Shown in pieces: positions 20,855 through 29,109 of a stretch of 64,000 nucleotides of DNA. Both the position numbers and the translations under genes were made by a program. The stretch's first letter is position 1, and each line of letters begins with the position of its first letter. The notes beneath the pieces were generated by a model that was not told the origin of the DNA, did no database searches, and saw nothing but the letters and a program-made list of their open reading frames with translations. This DNA is from Planosporangium thailandense (GTDB lineage: Bacteria > Actinomycetota > Actinomycetes > Mycobacteriales > Micromonosporaceae). The stretch spans positions 186,001 through 250,000 of the forward strand of contig NZ_JAATVY010000002.1 in assembly GCF_011947195.1 (NCBI RefSeq), read 5' to 3'.

Positions 20855-22018
20855 CTAGTGAGCGGCCGCCGCCCGCGCCGCCGCGGCACGCAGCTTGCTG
20901 ACGTCGATCGAACCGGTGGGCACGTCGGCCTCCACCGGGTAGTACATCCGCTGGACCGCGGCCATGATGGCCTCCACCATGCGGTCGCGGAACAGCGGGT
21001 CGACCAGACGGCTGCGGTCGGCCGGCGAGGTGAGGTACCCGGCGTCCACGCGTACGGCGGGCATGCGCGTCAGCCGCAGCAGGTCCCACGTCTTGGAGTG
21101 GGTCTGGCAGTTACGCATGCCGGTGCGCGCCACGATCTCCCGCTGGACCAGGCCGGCGAGCCGCTCGCCGACCGTCGACGTCACGCCGCTGGTGGTGCCG
21201 TAGTGGTAGGTGGCGACCCCATCGGCCGCGGGGTTCTGGTGGCCGTCGAGGTGGATCGAGATGAGCAGGTCGGCGCCGAGATCGTTGGCCAATGCCGCTC
21301 TTGCCGCGTTTGTCATGGTTTCGCCAGGATTCGGGCCGCGAGTGAGGTGTACCCGCATTCCGGCTGCTGCCAGCCGGCCCTCCAGCCGCAGCGCGATGTC
21401 GAACGCGATATCCGCCTCTGTCCAGCGCAGTGGGCCGTCCGGCACGACGACGCCCGTGTCGCCGGGGCCGCCGTGGCCGGGGTCGACGACGATCTTCTTA
21501 CCTACCAGGGCGGGGCCGGAGGCGTGGAACGCGGCCGTCTCCCGCAGCATCAGCGGGCGCCCGCCGACCACCTTGCGGCCGAGGCGGCGCAGCGCGTTCA
21601 CCGTGGCGGGCCCGCACGAGCCGTCGGGAACCAGTCCGACCTCCCGCTGGAACTGGGCCACCGCCCGGGCCGTGTACCCGCTGTAGATGCCATCGGCGCG
21701 GCCGAGGTCGTAGCCCATCTCCAGCAGTCGCTCCTGCAACTGCCGGACGTCGTCGCCCACGAGCGGATCGGTCACCGAGTGGTAGAGCGCGCGCTGGCCC
21801 AGCCGCCACCTGGCCGCGTCGAGCGCCCGCCAGGTCTCATCGCCCACCTTGCCGTCGACGGACAGCCCACGGCTCTGCTGGAAGGCCCGGACGGCCGTCT
21901 CGGTCGTCGTGTCGTACTCAGCGTCGCCGTCGGGGTCGCCAAGTAGCCCCAGCGTGTTGAGGATCGTCTTGATCTCGGCCACTGCTGGACCCTGGTCACC
22001 GCGCCGGATCGGACGCAT
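20855..22018 (-). CDS. cwlM: CwlM-type N-acetylmuramoyl-L-alanine amidase homologue
   Basis: A 387-aa protein with two peptidoglycan-binding domains (about 7-68 and 85-146) and an Amidase_3 domain (about 174-365). ATG 22018 (MRPIRRGDQG) has GGAGG seven bases upstream. Zinc-ligand motifs are present: DPGHGG (His182), TEADIAFDIAL (Glu201) and SIHLDGH (His256). The segment that normally carries the catalytic glutamate reads AVRVDAGYLTSP, with Asp325. There is no signal peptide, so the protein should be cytoplasmic. In Mycobacterium the cytoplasmic homologue CwlM is phosphorylated by PknB and stimulates MurA; gene order here (sigM-trxB-trxA-cwlM-GNAT-parB) is the same. Confidence 0.88.
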   Translation of the reverse strand: MRPIRRGDQGPAVAEIKTILNTLGLLGDPDGDAEYDTTTETAVRAFQQSRGLSVDGKVGDETWRALDAARWRLGQRALYHSVTDPLVGDDVRQLQERLLEMGYDLGRADGIYSGYTARAVAQFQREVGLVPDGSCGPATVNALRRLGRKVVGGRPLMLRETAAFHASGPALVGKKIVVDPGHGGPGDTGVVVPDGPLRWTEADIAFDIALRLEGRLAAAGMRVHLTRGPNPGETMTNAARAALANDLGADLLISIHLDGHQNPAADGVATYHYGTTSGVTSTVGERLAGLVQREIVARTGMRNCQTHSKTWDLLRLTRMPAVRVDAGYLTSPADRSRLVDPLFRDRMVEAIMAAVQRMYYPVEADVPTGSIDVSKLRAAAARAAAAH

Positions 22019-22332
22019 CGACGACCTCCCTCCGCCTCCCCGGAGCGCGCCGGGGAAGGCTTGTCGTGCCGGTACTGTGCGGGCGCCGCCGTTACGGGCG
22101 AATCCACCGGAGCGTACCGTCCCCGACCCGCCCGCGCCTTTTGGACCGCGACGCCGGCAACACCGCCGTGTATATGGCTGACCGGCGGCGGTACACGCAT
22201 CGGGCAACTTATCGCGGATCGCGGGTCGGAACAAAACCGCAAGGAACACGCAAAGCTTGACAAACAAGCGTCCCGTGCCCTTCTGGGCACGGGACGCTGA
22301 ATCACGACATCAGGACACGGTCAGAGTATGGC
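22019..22332. other. Intergenic region between trxA and cwlM
   Basis: About 310 bases that hold the trxBA terminator (22267-22298) and, to its left, the cwlM leader. A lower-GC segment around 22165-22260 is the likely site of the cwlM promoter, but no convincing -35/-10 pair was identified. Confidence 0.45.
22267..22298 (-). terminator. Terminator for the trxB-trxA transcript
   Basis: A perfect 14-bp stem AGCGTCCCGTGCCC (22267-22280) / GGGCACGGGACGCT (22285-22298) with loop TTCT. Read leftward it is followed by TGTTTGTC, a T-rich tail, 35 bases after the trxA stop. Confidence 0.88.
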
Positions 22333-22656
22333 TCAGATCGCGGCCTCGATCATGCGCAGGAGGGCGCTCTTCGGGTGGGCGCCGACGATCGACTGTACGG
22401 GCTGGCCACCCTTGAAGATCGTCAGCGTCGGCACCGACATGACCTGGTAGGTCGACGTGGTCGACGGGTTGGCGTCGATGTCGAGCTTGACCACCTCGAG
22501 CTTGTCGGCAAGCTCCGACGCGATCTCTTCGAGCACGGGCGCCACCTTGCGGCAGGGCCCGCACCACTCGGCCCAGAAGTCGACGAGCACCGGCTTGTCC
22601 GATTGCAGGACGTCGCTGGCGAAGGTGGCGTCGGTGACCGACTTGGTGGCTCCCAT
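22333..22656 (-). CDS. trxA: Thioredoxin
   Basis: A 107-aa cytoplasmic thioredoxin, a general disulfide reductant recycled by TrxB. The redox centre is WCGPC (Cys32, Cys35) in VLVDFWAEWCGPCRKVAPVL. The cis-proline loop is VMSVPTLTIFKGG. Start MGATKSVTDATF. It lies 28 bases after trxB on the same strand and ends before a strong terminator, so it is the last gene of the cluster. Corresponds in position to mycobacterial trxC. Confidence 0.96.
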   Translation of the reverse strand: MGATKSVTDATFASDVLQSDKPVLVDFWAEWCGPCRKVAPVLEEIASELADKLEVVKLDIDANPSTTSTYQVMSVPTLTIFKGGQPVQSIVGAHPKSALLRMIEAAI

Positions 22657-22684
22657 TTCGGTTCTCTCCTCTAACTGTGGATGC

Positions 22685-23617
22685 TCAGGATTCCAGTGAA
22701 GCGATGTACCGCTCGGCGTCCAGCGCCGCCGCGCAGCCGGTGCCGGCTGCGGTGATGGCTTGACGGTACGTGTGGTCGACGACGTCGCCGGCGGCGAACA
22801 CGCCGGGCACGTTGGTCTGCGTGCCCGGTGCCGCGACCTTGACGTAGCCGGAGTCGTCGAGGTCGACCTTTCCGCGGAAAAGCTCGCTGCGCGGGTCGTG
22901 GCCGATCGCGACGAACACCCCGGTCACATCCAGCGTGCTCTCCTCGCCGGTCTTGACGTTGCGAACCGCCACCCCGCCGACCTTGCCGCCGCCGTCGAGG
23001 ACGCGGGTCACCACGGTGTCCCAGAGCACCCGGATCTTCGGGTTGGACACGGCGCGCTCGACCATGATCTTGCTCGCGCGGAACTGGTCGCGCCGGTGGA
23101 TGATCGTGACGGTCTCCGCGAACCGGGTGAGGAAGTTCGCCTCTTCCATGGCCGAGTCGCCGCCCCCGACGACGACGATGTGCTGGCCCCGGAAAAAGAA
23201 CCCGTCACACGTCGCGCACGAGGAGACACCGTGGCCGAGAAGCTCCTTCTCCCCCGGGACGCCGAGCGGTCGCCAGGCGGACCCGGTGGTCAGGATGACG
23301 GCCTTGGCACGGTACTCGCTGTCGCCGATCCGCACGATCTTGACGTCCCCGGCAAGGTCGACCGAGGTGGCGTCATCGGTGATGAACTCCGCGCCGAAGC
23401 GTTCGGCCTGCTTGCGCATGTTGTCCATGAGCTCGGGCCCGAGAACGCCGTCCGGGAAGCCCGGGAAGTTCTCCACCTCCGTCGTGGTCATCAAAGCGCC
23501 ACCCGAGGTCGCGCCTTCGATCACCAGTGGCCGGAGGTTGGCACGCGCGGAGTAGACCGCAGCGGTGTAACCCGCCGGCCCCGAGCCGACGATGATCAGG
23601 TTGCGGACGTCGTCCAC
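22685..23617 (-). CDS. trxB: Thioredoxin reductase
   Basis: A 310-aa FAD- and NADPH-dependent flavoenzyme that reduces thioredoxin. The start is GTG 23617 with GGGAG five bases upstream. FAD motif [18 protein letters not shown] is at the N-terminus, the redox-active pair is CATCD (Cys134, Cys137), the NADPH-binding motif is [13 protein letters not shown], and the C-terminal FAD segment is [21 protein letters not shown]. All key residues are present. Confidence 0.97.
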   Translation of the reverse strand: MDDVRNLIIVGSGPAGYTAAVYSARANLRPLVIEGATSGGALMTTTEVENFPGFPDGVLGPELMDNMRKQAERFGAEFITDDATSVDLAGDVKIVRIGDSEYRAKAVILTTGSAWRPLGVPGEKELLGHGVSSCATCDGFFFRGQHIVVVGGGDSAMEEANFLTRFAETVTIIHRRDQFRASKIMVERAVSNPKIRVLWDTVVTRVLDGGGKVGGVAVRNVKTGEESTLDVTGVFVAIGHDPRSELFRGKVDLDDSGYVKVAAPGTQTNVPGVFAAGDVVDHTYRQAITAAGTGCAAALDAERYIASLES

Positions 23618-23713
23618 CTGGACTCCCTAACGATATAGAAGGCCGCACCGGCCTGCGCTGGCCAGAACGTCATCGTACGAACTGGAGATTCCCGCCGCGG
23701 CGGGTGTCTCGCG

Positions 23714-24616
23714 TCACCCCACCTGAGTGCTGTACCGCTCGTCCGTGACCGCGCCTCCGGCCCCGCAGTGCGGGCCGACCGCAACCGCCCGTTTCCGGCC
23801 GGTCACCCCGCCCGCGCCGTCCAGCAGCACGATCAGGGCCGGTCGGCCCTGGAAGCGGGCGTAGTCCAGCATGGTGGGCGTTCCACCGTACCGGGCCATG
23901 ATCGCCCCGAGGCAGGCGGCGCGCGCGGCCGGCTCGGTGAGCGGCCGGAGTTCGTCCGGGGCGCCCGTCGCGGCGGACGTGGGAGATGACGACGCGTCCT
24001 TCATCACGTCCGGACCGGCCTGCTGCTGAGGCTGGCGGGCCTGGGCCGAGAACGGGGCGGTGGGGAGCGCCGACAGCTCCCCCGGGCTGTAGTCGGTGCC
24101 TGAGGTGCGTATGTCGGGCGAGGCGTAGAGATCCGTGGCGCCCGACTGCGGTTGCGCCGGGGCTCGACCGGCCGAGCTGACCGCCGCACCGCCCCGGCCG
24201 CCACTGGTGTGCAGTTGGGCCGCGACGCTGATCGCGCCGAGCCCCACGACGGCGGCGGCTGCCACGCCGATCACGGCCCGACGCCGTCGCCCGTCGGGTA
24301 CCCGGGTGGCCCGGCCACCGGGCAGGACCGACAGACCGGGGTGGCCACCGGCCGGTGCCGGTATCCCCGGCCCAGCCTCGGCCTCCAGGGCGGCGGACAC
24401 CCGCGCCAGCACGTCGTCCGGCATCGGCTCGGCCTCGGCGGCCAGCAGGCGCAGGTCGGCGCGGACACGGGCGTCGGCGGCCACGAGGGCGGCGTGCGCG
24501 CTGGACCAGGTGGGGTCGGTGGCGACGAGTCGGGCGACCGCGGCCTCGTCCGGCGTACCGTCCAGCGCACCGCCGACGTAGTCGGCGAGCCGGTCGAGGT
24601 CGACGTCGCCCGTCAC
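23714..24616 (-). CDS. Putative anti-sigma factor (membrane protein next to sigM)
   Basis: A 300-aa protein starting at GTG 24616, overlapping the sigM stop by GTGA. The first ~110 residues are cytoplasmic and resemble an anti-sigma N-terminal domain (LDRLADYVGGALDGTPDEAAV). One membrane segment follows RRRR (AVIGVAAAAVVGLGAISVAA, near 115-134). An extracytoplasmic Ala/Ser/Gln-rich linker and a small C-terminal domain (AACLGAIMARYGGTPTMLDYARFQGRPALIV) complete it. No HxxxCxxC zinc motif is seen. By position it matches Rv3912, the proposed SigM antagonist; function is inferred from the overlap. Confidence 0.75.
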   Translation of the reverse strand: MTGDVDLDRLADYVGGALDGTPDEAAVARLVATDPTWSSAHAALVAADARVRADLRLLAAEAEPMPDDVLARVSAALEAEAGPGIPAPAGGHPGLSVLPGGRATRVPDGRRRRAVIGVAAAAVVGLGAISVAAQLHTSGGRGGAAVSSAGRAPAQPQSGATDLYASPDIRTSGTDYSPGELSALPTAPFSAQARQPQQQAGPDVMKDASSSPTSAATGAPDELRPLTEPAARAACLGAIMARYGGTPTMLDYARFQGRPALIVLLDGAGGVTGRKRAVAVGPHCGAGGAVTDERYSTQVG

Positions 24617-25269
24617 TTGCCACCCTCCTTCCCCCAGTGAGTGCCGGCGGCGGATGCGTTACCGCTCCGTGATGGGACGTCGCCGTCGGCGATCGGGTTC
24701 CGCGACGCCGCGGAATCCGGCTCACGCAGGTGGCCGAGCAGGACGGCCAGGCGGGCGCGGCCGCGGGCGCACCGGCTCTTGATGGTGCCCTCCGCGACAC
24801 CGAGGACGCGGGCCGCGTCGGCCACCGGATAGCCCTGGAGGTCGACCAGGACCAGAGCGGCGCGCTGATCGGGCGGAAGCTGGTCGAGGGCAGCGTGTAC
24901 GACCAGCGCGGTCTCCCGGTCGGTCGACGGCGCCACGGTCCGGTCGACCTCGGGCAGCGGTACGGTCGGACGGGCCTGGCGTCGCCGTAGCCGGTCGAGA
25001 CAGGCGTTGACCACGATGCGGTGCAGCCACGTGGTCACCGCGGAGTCGCCGCGGAACCGGTCCGCCGTGCGGTAGGCCGACAGCAGCGCGTCCTGCAGCG
25101 CGTCCGCGGCCTCCTCCCGGTCGCCGGTGGTGCGCAGGGCGACGGCCCACAGGCGGTCACGGTGACGGCGGACCAGCTCGGCGAAGGCCTGGCGGTCGCC
25201 GGCGGAGTGCGCGCGCATCAGCGCCGCGTCGTCACGCGGATCGCGCGCCCCGGTCTCAGCACCGACCAC
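24613..25269 (-). CDS. sigM: ECF-type RNA polymerase sigma factor SigM
   Basis: A 218-aa extracytoplasmic-function sigma factor. Region 2 (about residues 20-90) has FAELVRRHRDRLWAVALRTT, DALQDALLSAYRTADRFRG and TTWLHRIVVNACLDRLRRR. Region 4 (about 125-180) has DQLPPDQRAALVLVDLQGYPVADAARVLGVAEGTIKSRCARGRARL. The C-terminal ~30 residues are not part of the sigma domains. It starts at GTG 25269, 35 bases after the pseudokinase gene. In actinobacteria SigM belongs to a conserved murJ-sigM-trxBA cluster tied to envelope functions. Confidence 0.94.
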   Translation of the reverse strand: MVGAETGARDPRDDAALMRAHSAGDRQAFAELVRRHRDRLWAVALRTTGDREEAADALQDALLSAYRTADRFRGDSAVTTWLHRIVVNACLDRLRRRQARPTVPLPEVDRTVAPSTDRETALVVHAALDQLPPDQRAALVLVDLQGYPVADAARVLGVAEGTIKSRCARGRARLAVLLGHLREPDSAASRNPIADGDVPSRSGNASAAGTHWGKEGGK

Positions 25270-25304
25270 GGCTGAACCCTACCGGGCAGTCACGCCTTCC
25301 GAGG

Positions 25305-26843
25305 TCACTGCACGGAGACCGTGACCTCTTGGATGCCTTCCTGGTAATACCCGGAGACCTCCGGCAGCTTGGTGATCCAGACCGCGAGGTACCGGACCGC
25401 CTTGTCGGGAGGCCCCGGCAGCACGACCGTGCTCCGCGCGTCCTGGTTGACCTCGCCGACCAGCGGGAGGTCGGCGTCGCCGATCTTGAAAGTGCCGTTG
25501 TCGGTGGTCACGAGCGTGTAGGTGTTGGCGATGGTCGGGGTCGTCGAGCCCGCGTGCAGTTCCAGGGTGGCGCCGGGCGTCGACGACTGCACCTTCACGG
25601 AGACGACGTGCTTCTCGGCGCCGAGGTCGACGAGGACGCCGATACCGGACCTGAGCTTGCCGAAGTCGGAACTGTTGTACTGGTCGGTGTGCCAGGTGGT
25701 CGCGGCGTCGCCGTCGACGATCTTCCCGATGCCGGTGTCCCGCTCGTTGTGCTGCCGGGCGTTGCTGTCGTCGAGGATGTGCACCTGGTCCGGGCTGAGC
25801 TTCAGATCGGTGATCGGGCCCTTGTGCGCCTTGGACGGGCTCGCGGAGCTCTGCGACCCGTTGGGCGAGCCCTGCTGCCCGTGCTTTGACAGCACCTGCG
25901 TGGTGCCGAACACGCCGGCGATGGCGATCACGACCAGCCCGGCGACCCCGACCACCATCTTGCGGCTGCTGGAGCGGGGCGGGACGATCGCCGTCGCCGC
26001 GGACTCGAACCCGTGGAACCCCGACTCGTCGTTGGCGAAGAGCGGGTGACCACCGGCCGGCTCGAAGCGGCTGAGCTCACCGACGAGCGCCTCGGCCGAG
26101 GGCACGGGCTGCGCCGGATTGAGCAGATTGGTCGTCAGTTCGTCGAGGTAGGACGGCACTCCGCCGCGCACCTGTCGGGGCGCGGCCAGATTTCCGCCGC
26201 TGTCGCGGACGCCGTCGGGAACGGACGTGGGCCCGGCCTCGGCGTGCGGCCAGTGGCCGGTCAGGGCGCAGTAGAGCAGGGCGCCGATGGCCCGTAGATC
26301 AGCTTCCGGCGTGGTCGCCTCGTCGGCCCGGGCGTCCGTGAGCACCACCCGGCCGTCGCCGGCGATGAGAACGGTGCCGGGGTGGATGTTGCCGTGGGCC
26401 ATCCCGGTGGCGTGGATGGCGGCGATCGCGTCGGCGACCGCGCACGCGATGGTGGCGGCGCGATCGGGGTCGAGGGGGCCGTCGGTGACCAGGTCGCGGA
26501 GGGCGGATCCGTCCACCCACTCCCGTACGACGTAGGCCCGGTCGTCCTCGTCGATCGCGTCGTAGACGCCGACCAGATGGGGATGCACGATGCGACTGGC
26601 GGCGACCGCGGCCGACAGCATCTCGCTCGCGGACTCGCCACCGGGGTAGCGCAGCACAACGGCGACCGGGCGACGCAGGATCACGTCCACTCCGCGCCAC
26701 ATCTGGCGGCCGAGCGAGTCGTTGTTGATGTGCTCCTCGAGTTGGTAGCGCTCGGCGAGCACCTCGCCCACGGCAGGGGCGCCGAAGGTCAGCACCTGGG
26801 GCGCCGCCCCGGACGCCTCCTGACCTTCGCCGTTCTGGGTCAC
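25305..26843 (-). CDS. Membrane pseudokinase with extracellular discoidin-like domain
   Basis: A 512-aa protein with a protein-kinase-like cytoplasmic domain (about residues 30-265), one membrane segment (KMVVGVAGLVVIAIAGVFGT) and an extracellular C-terminal beta domain with IVDGDAATTWHTDQYN and VLVDLGAEKHVVSVKV, resembling F5/8-type domains. The kinase fold lacks key residues: the catalytic loop is GMAHGNIHPGTVLI instead of HRD, and the DFG position reads TDARADE. In mycobacteria the equivalent domain is fused to MviN/MurJ (Rv3910), where the pseudokinase binds FhaA; here it is a separate gene just after murJ. GTG 26843 has GGAGG nearby; the extra 18 codons to 26897 are unsupported. Confidence 0.87.
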   Translation of the reverse strand: MTQNGEGQEASGAAPQVLTFGAPAVGEVLAERYQLEEHINNDSLGRQMWRGVDVILRRPVAVVLRYPGGESASEMLSAAVAASRIVHPHLVGVYDAIDEDDRAYVVREWVDGSALRDLVTDGPLDPDRAATIACAVADAIAAIHATGMAHGNIHPGTVLIAGDGRVVLTDARADEATTPEADLRAIGALLYCALTGHWPHAEAGPTSVPDGVRDSGGNLAAPRQVRGGVPSYLDELTTNLLNPAQPVPSAEALVGELSRFEPAGGHPLFANDESGFHGFESAATAIVPPRSSSRKMVVGVAGLVVIAIAGVFGTTQVLSKHGQQGSPNGSQSSASPSKAHKGPITDLKLSPDQVHILDDSNARQHNERDTGIGKIVDGDAATTWHTDQYNSSDFGKLRSGIGVLVDLGAEKHVVSVKVQSSTPGATLELHAGSTTPTIANTYTLVTTDNGTFKIGDADLPLVGEVNQDARSTVVLPGPPDKAVRYLAVWITKLPEVSGYYQEGIQEVTVSVQ

Positions 26844-27096
26844 CCGTCCTCCCTCTGGTCGGGCCCGCGACGCGCCGCGCGTCGGCGGTTCGCACATAAG
26901 CCTAGGCGCTGGCGACGACCGTCGGGACCGACCTTACCCGGCCGGGGCCAGTTACCGGACATCCCATCGTTGCTCCAGTTGGGAACAAGTGGGCAAAATA
27001 TTGCGCACAGTAAGTGTGGAACCACCTGGCGAAGTGTGTGTTGGCGCTGACTGTCTGAGGTCCCCGTGAAGGGTACGAAATGTGACGGCGCCTGGT

Positions 27097-28950
27097 TCAG
27101 CGTCCGAGCCGCGCGCGCACCATCCCGCCCAGTTCAGTGACCTCCCGGACGCGCAGTGCCGCGGCGGCCACCACATATCCGACCAAGAGGACGATACCGC
27201 CAACGACCAGTCGGACAAGGTTGCCGAGCCAGTCGTCGCTGAGGAAAGTGTCCAGCCCGGCTACCACGAGGACGGTGGGTACCGCGGCGAGGGCGGCGGC
27301 CACGGTGAGCCGCAGCAGGGTGGTGGCGACCCTGCGCAGTCCCAGCCGGCCGATGCGCCGGCGCAGCAGCCAGTACCCGAGGGCGGCGCCGAAAACGTAG
27401 GAGACGGCGTTACCCGCCATGAGCACTCCGGCCGCCCCGGCCAGGGGTAGCGCGAGGGCGAACGTCTGCAACACGATGCGCAGCGCCACCACCGGCAAGT
27501 TGATCAACGTCGGGGTCCTGGTGTCCGGCATCGCGTAGAAGGCGCCCAGCTGCAGCTGGCTGATCGCGAACGGCACCAGACCCAGGCCCGCCACCGCGAT
27601 CACCCAGCCGGTCTTGGCCGCGTCCGCGATGCCGTAGTGGCCGTAGCCGAACAGGGAGACGCCCAGCGGACGGCCGAGTACCAGGTAGGCGGCGGTGGCG
27701 GGGATGAGGATCACCGCGGACAGCCGGGTACCGAGCGACAGGTGGTCGGCGAGGTCGGCGTGCCGGCCTTCGGCCGCGGCCGCCGACATGCGCGGCATCA
27801 GCGCGGTCATGATCGAGACCGCGACGATGCCGTGGGCCATCATGAAGATCAGGTACGAGTTGTTGTAGACCGTCGGGCCCGGGGCGCCGGCCCGGTCGGC
27901 CGCGATCTGCGCGATCTTCAGCGCGACCATCACGCCGACCTGGCTGATCAGGACGTACCCCATCATCCAGCCGCCGACCCGGGCCAGCTCCCCGAGGTGC
28001 AGCTCACGGAAGTCCCACCGCCACCGCCAGCGGAAACCGACCTTGCGCAGCGCGGGTATCAGGCCACCGGCCTGTACGACGATGCCGAGCGTGGTCCCGA
28101 CGCCGAGGACCAGGATCTGCGCGGTCGACAGCCGGTCGGCCCCCACGCCCGACGACGGCAGCAGCATGTACGCCAGCGCGGTCAGGGTGACGACGACGTT
28201 GTTGAGGATCGGGGTCCACATCGGCGCGGCGAAGTGCCCACGCGTGTTGAGGATCGCCGCGAGTAGCGCCGCGATGCCGTAGAAGAAGATCTCGGGCAGC
28301 AGCATGTACGCCAGCACGGTGGTCAGGTGCCGGTCGGCCGCCTTGGTCGTCGCGTTGCTGACCAGCGCCGTCAGCAACGGCGCGGCGGCCACCGCCGTGA
28401 CGGTGGCCGCCGCGAGGAACACGGTGGCCAGCGTGAGCAGGCGCTGGGTGTACGCCTCGCCGCGGTCGGAGTCGTTCGCGCGGGCCCGGACCAGCAGCGG
28501 CACGACGACGCTGGCGAGCACGCCGCCGAGCAGCAGCTCGTACACCATGTTGGGCAGCGTGTTGGCCAGGGTGTAGTCGTTCGACACCGCCTGGGCGCCG
28601 ATCGCCGCCGCCAGCGCGCCGGTACGCAGCAGCCCGGTCACCCGGCTGACGATGCTGCCGACCGCCATCACGGCGCTGTTGCGGGCCACCGAGCCGGCGC
28701 CCTCGTCACCCGTCGTGCCCTTCGGCTCGGCAGTTGGCTGCGGCCCGGATGCCGCGGGCGGGGCCACCGTGGGCAGAGCCATGGTGGGCTGCGACTCGTA
28801 GCCGGCTGCCGGGTGCGGGTCGGCCAGCCTGGCGGCGGGCGTCACGGTCGGCAGCACGGCGGTGGCGTCGGGGGTCACGGCCGGGAGCGCGGCGGTGGCG
28901 TCAGGATCGGACGATCTCGCGTTGTTGCTGTGGTACGTCCGACCGCTCAT
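27097..28950 (-). CDS. murJ: Lipid II flippase MurJ
   Basis: A 617-aa MATE/MOP-superfamily protein that moves lipid II across the membrane. Residues 1-85 are a disordered Ala/Pro/Thr-rich cytoplasmic extension with repeated ATAxLPTVTP motifs. The MurJ core follows with about 14 hydrophobic segments, starting ARNSAVMAVGSIVSRVTGLLRTGALAAAIG. Conserved segments include DYTLANTLPNMVYELLLGGVLASVVVPLL and PEIFFYGIAALLAAILNTRGHFAAPMWTPILNN. It heads the leftward murJ-pseudokinase-sigM run with about 250 bases before the pseudokinase and is divergent from the CCA enzyme gene. Confidence 0.95.
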   Translation of the reverse strand: MSGRTYHSNNARSSDPDATAALPAVTPDATAVLPTVTPAARLADPHPAAGYESQPTMALPTVAPPAASGPQPTAEPKGTTGDEGAGSVARNSAVMAVGSIVSRVTGLLRTGALAAAIGAQAVSNDYTLANTLPNMVYELLLGGVLASVVVPLLVRARANDSDRGEAYTQRLLTLATVFLAAATVTAVAAAPLLTALVSNATTKAADRHLTTVLAYMLLPEIFFYGIAALLAAILNTRGHFAAPMWTPILNNVVVTLTALAYMLLPSSGVGADRLSTAQILVLGVGTTLGIVVQAGGLIPALRKVGFRWRWRWDFRELHLGELARVGGWMMGYVLISQVGVMVALKIAQIAADRAGAPGPTVYNNSYLIFMMAHGIVAVSIMTALMPRMSAAAAEGRHADLADHLSLGTRLSAVILIPATAAYLVLGRPLGVSLFGYGHYGIADAAKTGWVIAVAGLGLVPFAISQLQLGAFYAMPDTRTPTLINLPVVALRIVLQTFALALPLAGAAGVLMAGNAVSYVFGAALGYWLLRRRIGRLGLRRVATTLLRLTVAAALAAVPTVLVVAGLDTFLSDDWLGNLVRLVVGGIVLLVGYVVAAAALRVREVTELGGMVRARLGR

Positions 28951-29109
28951 GCCTGAGAAGACTAGTGGCCGACCACGAGAAACTCACTTCGGCTCATGAT
29001 CGGCGCGGCCGATCGTCGGTCCCTGGCGTGACCGGCGGGTCACGGTCGGCACCGCGGCCGGGGATATCCGAGGTGACCCGGCAGCGCCGCCCGATAGGCT
29101 GGCTATCCC

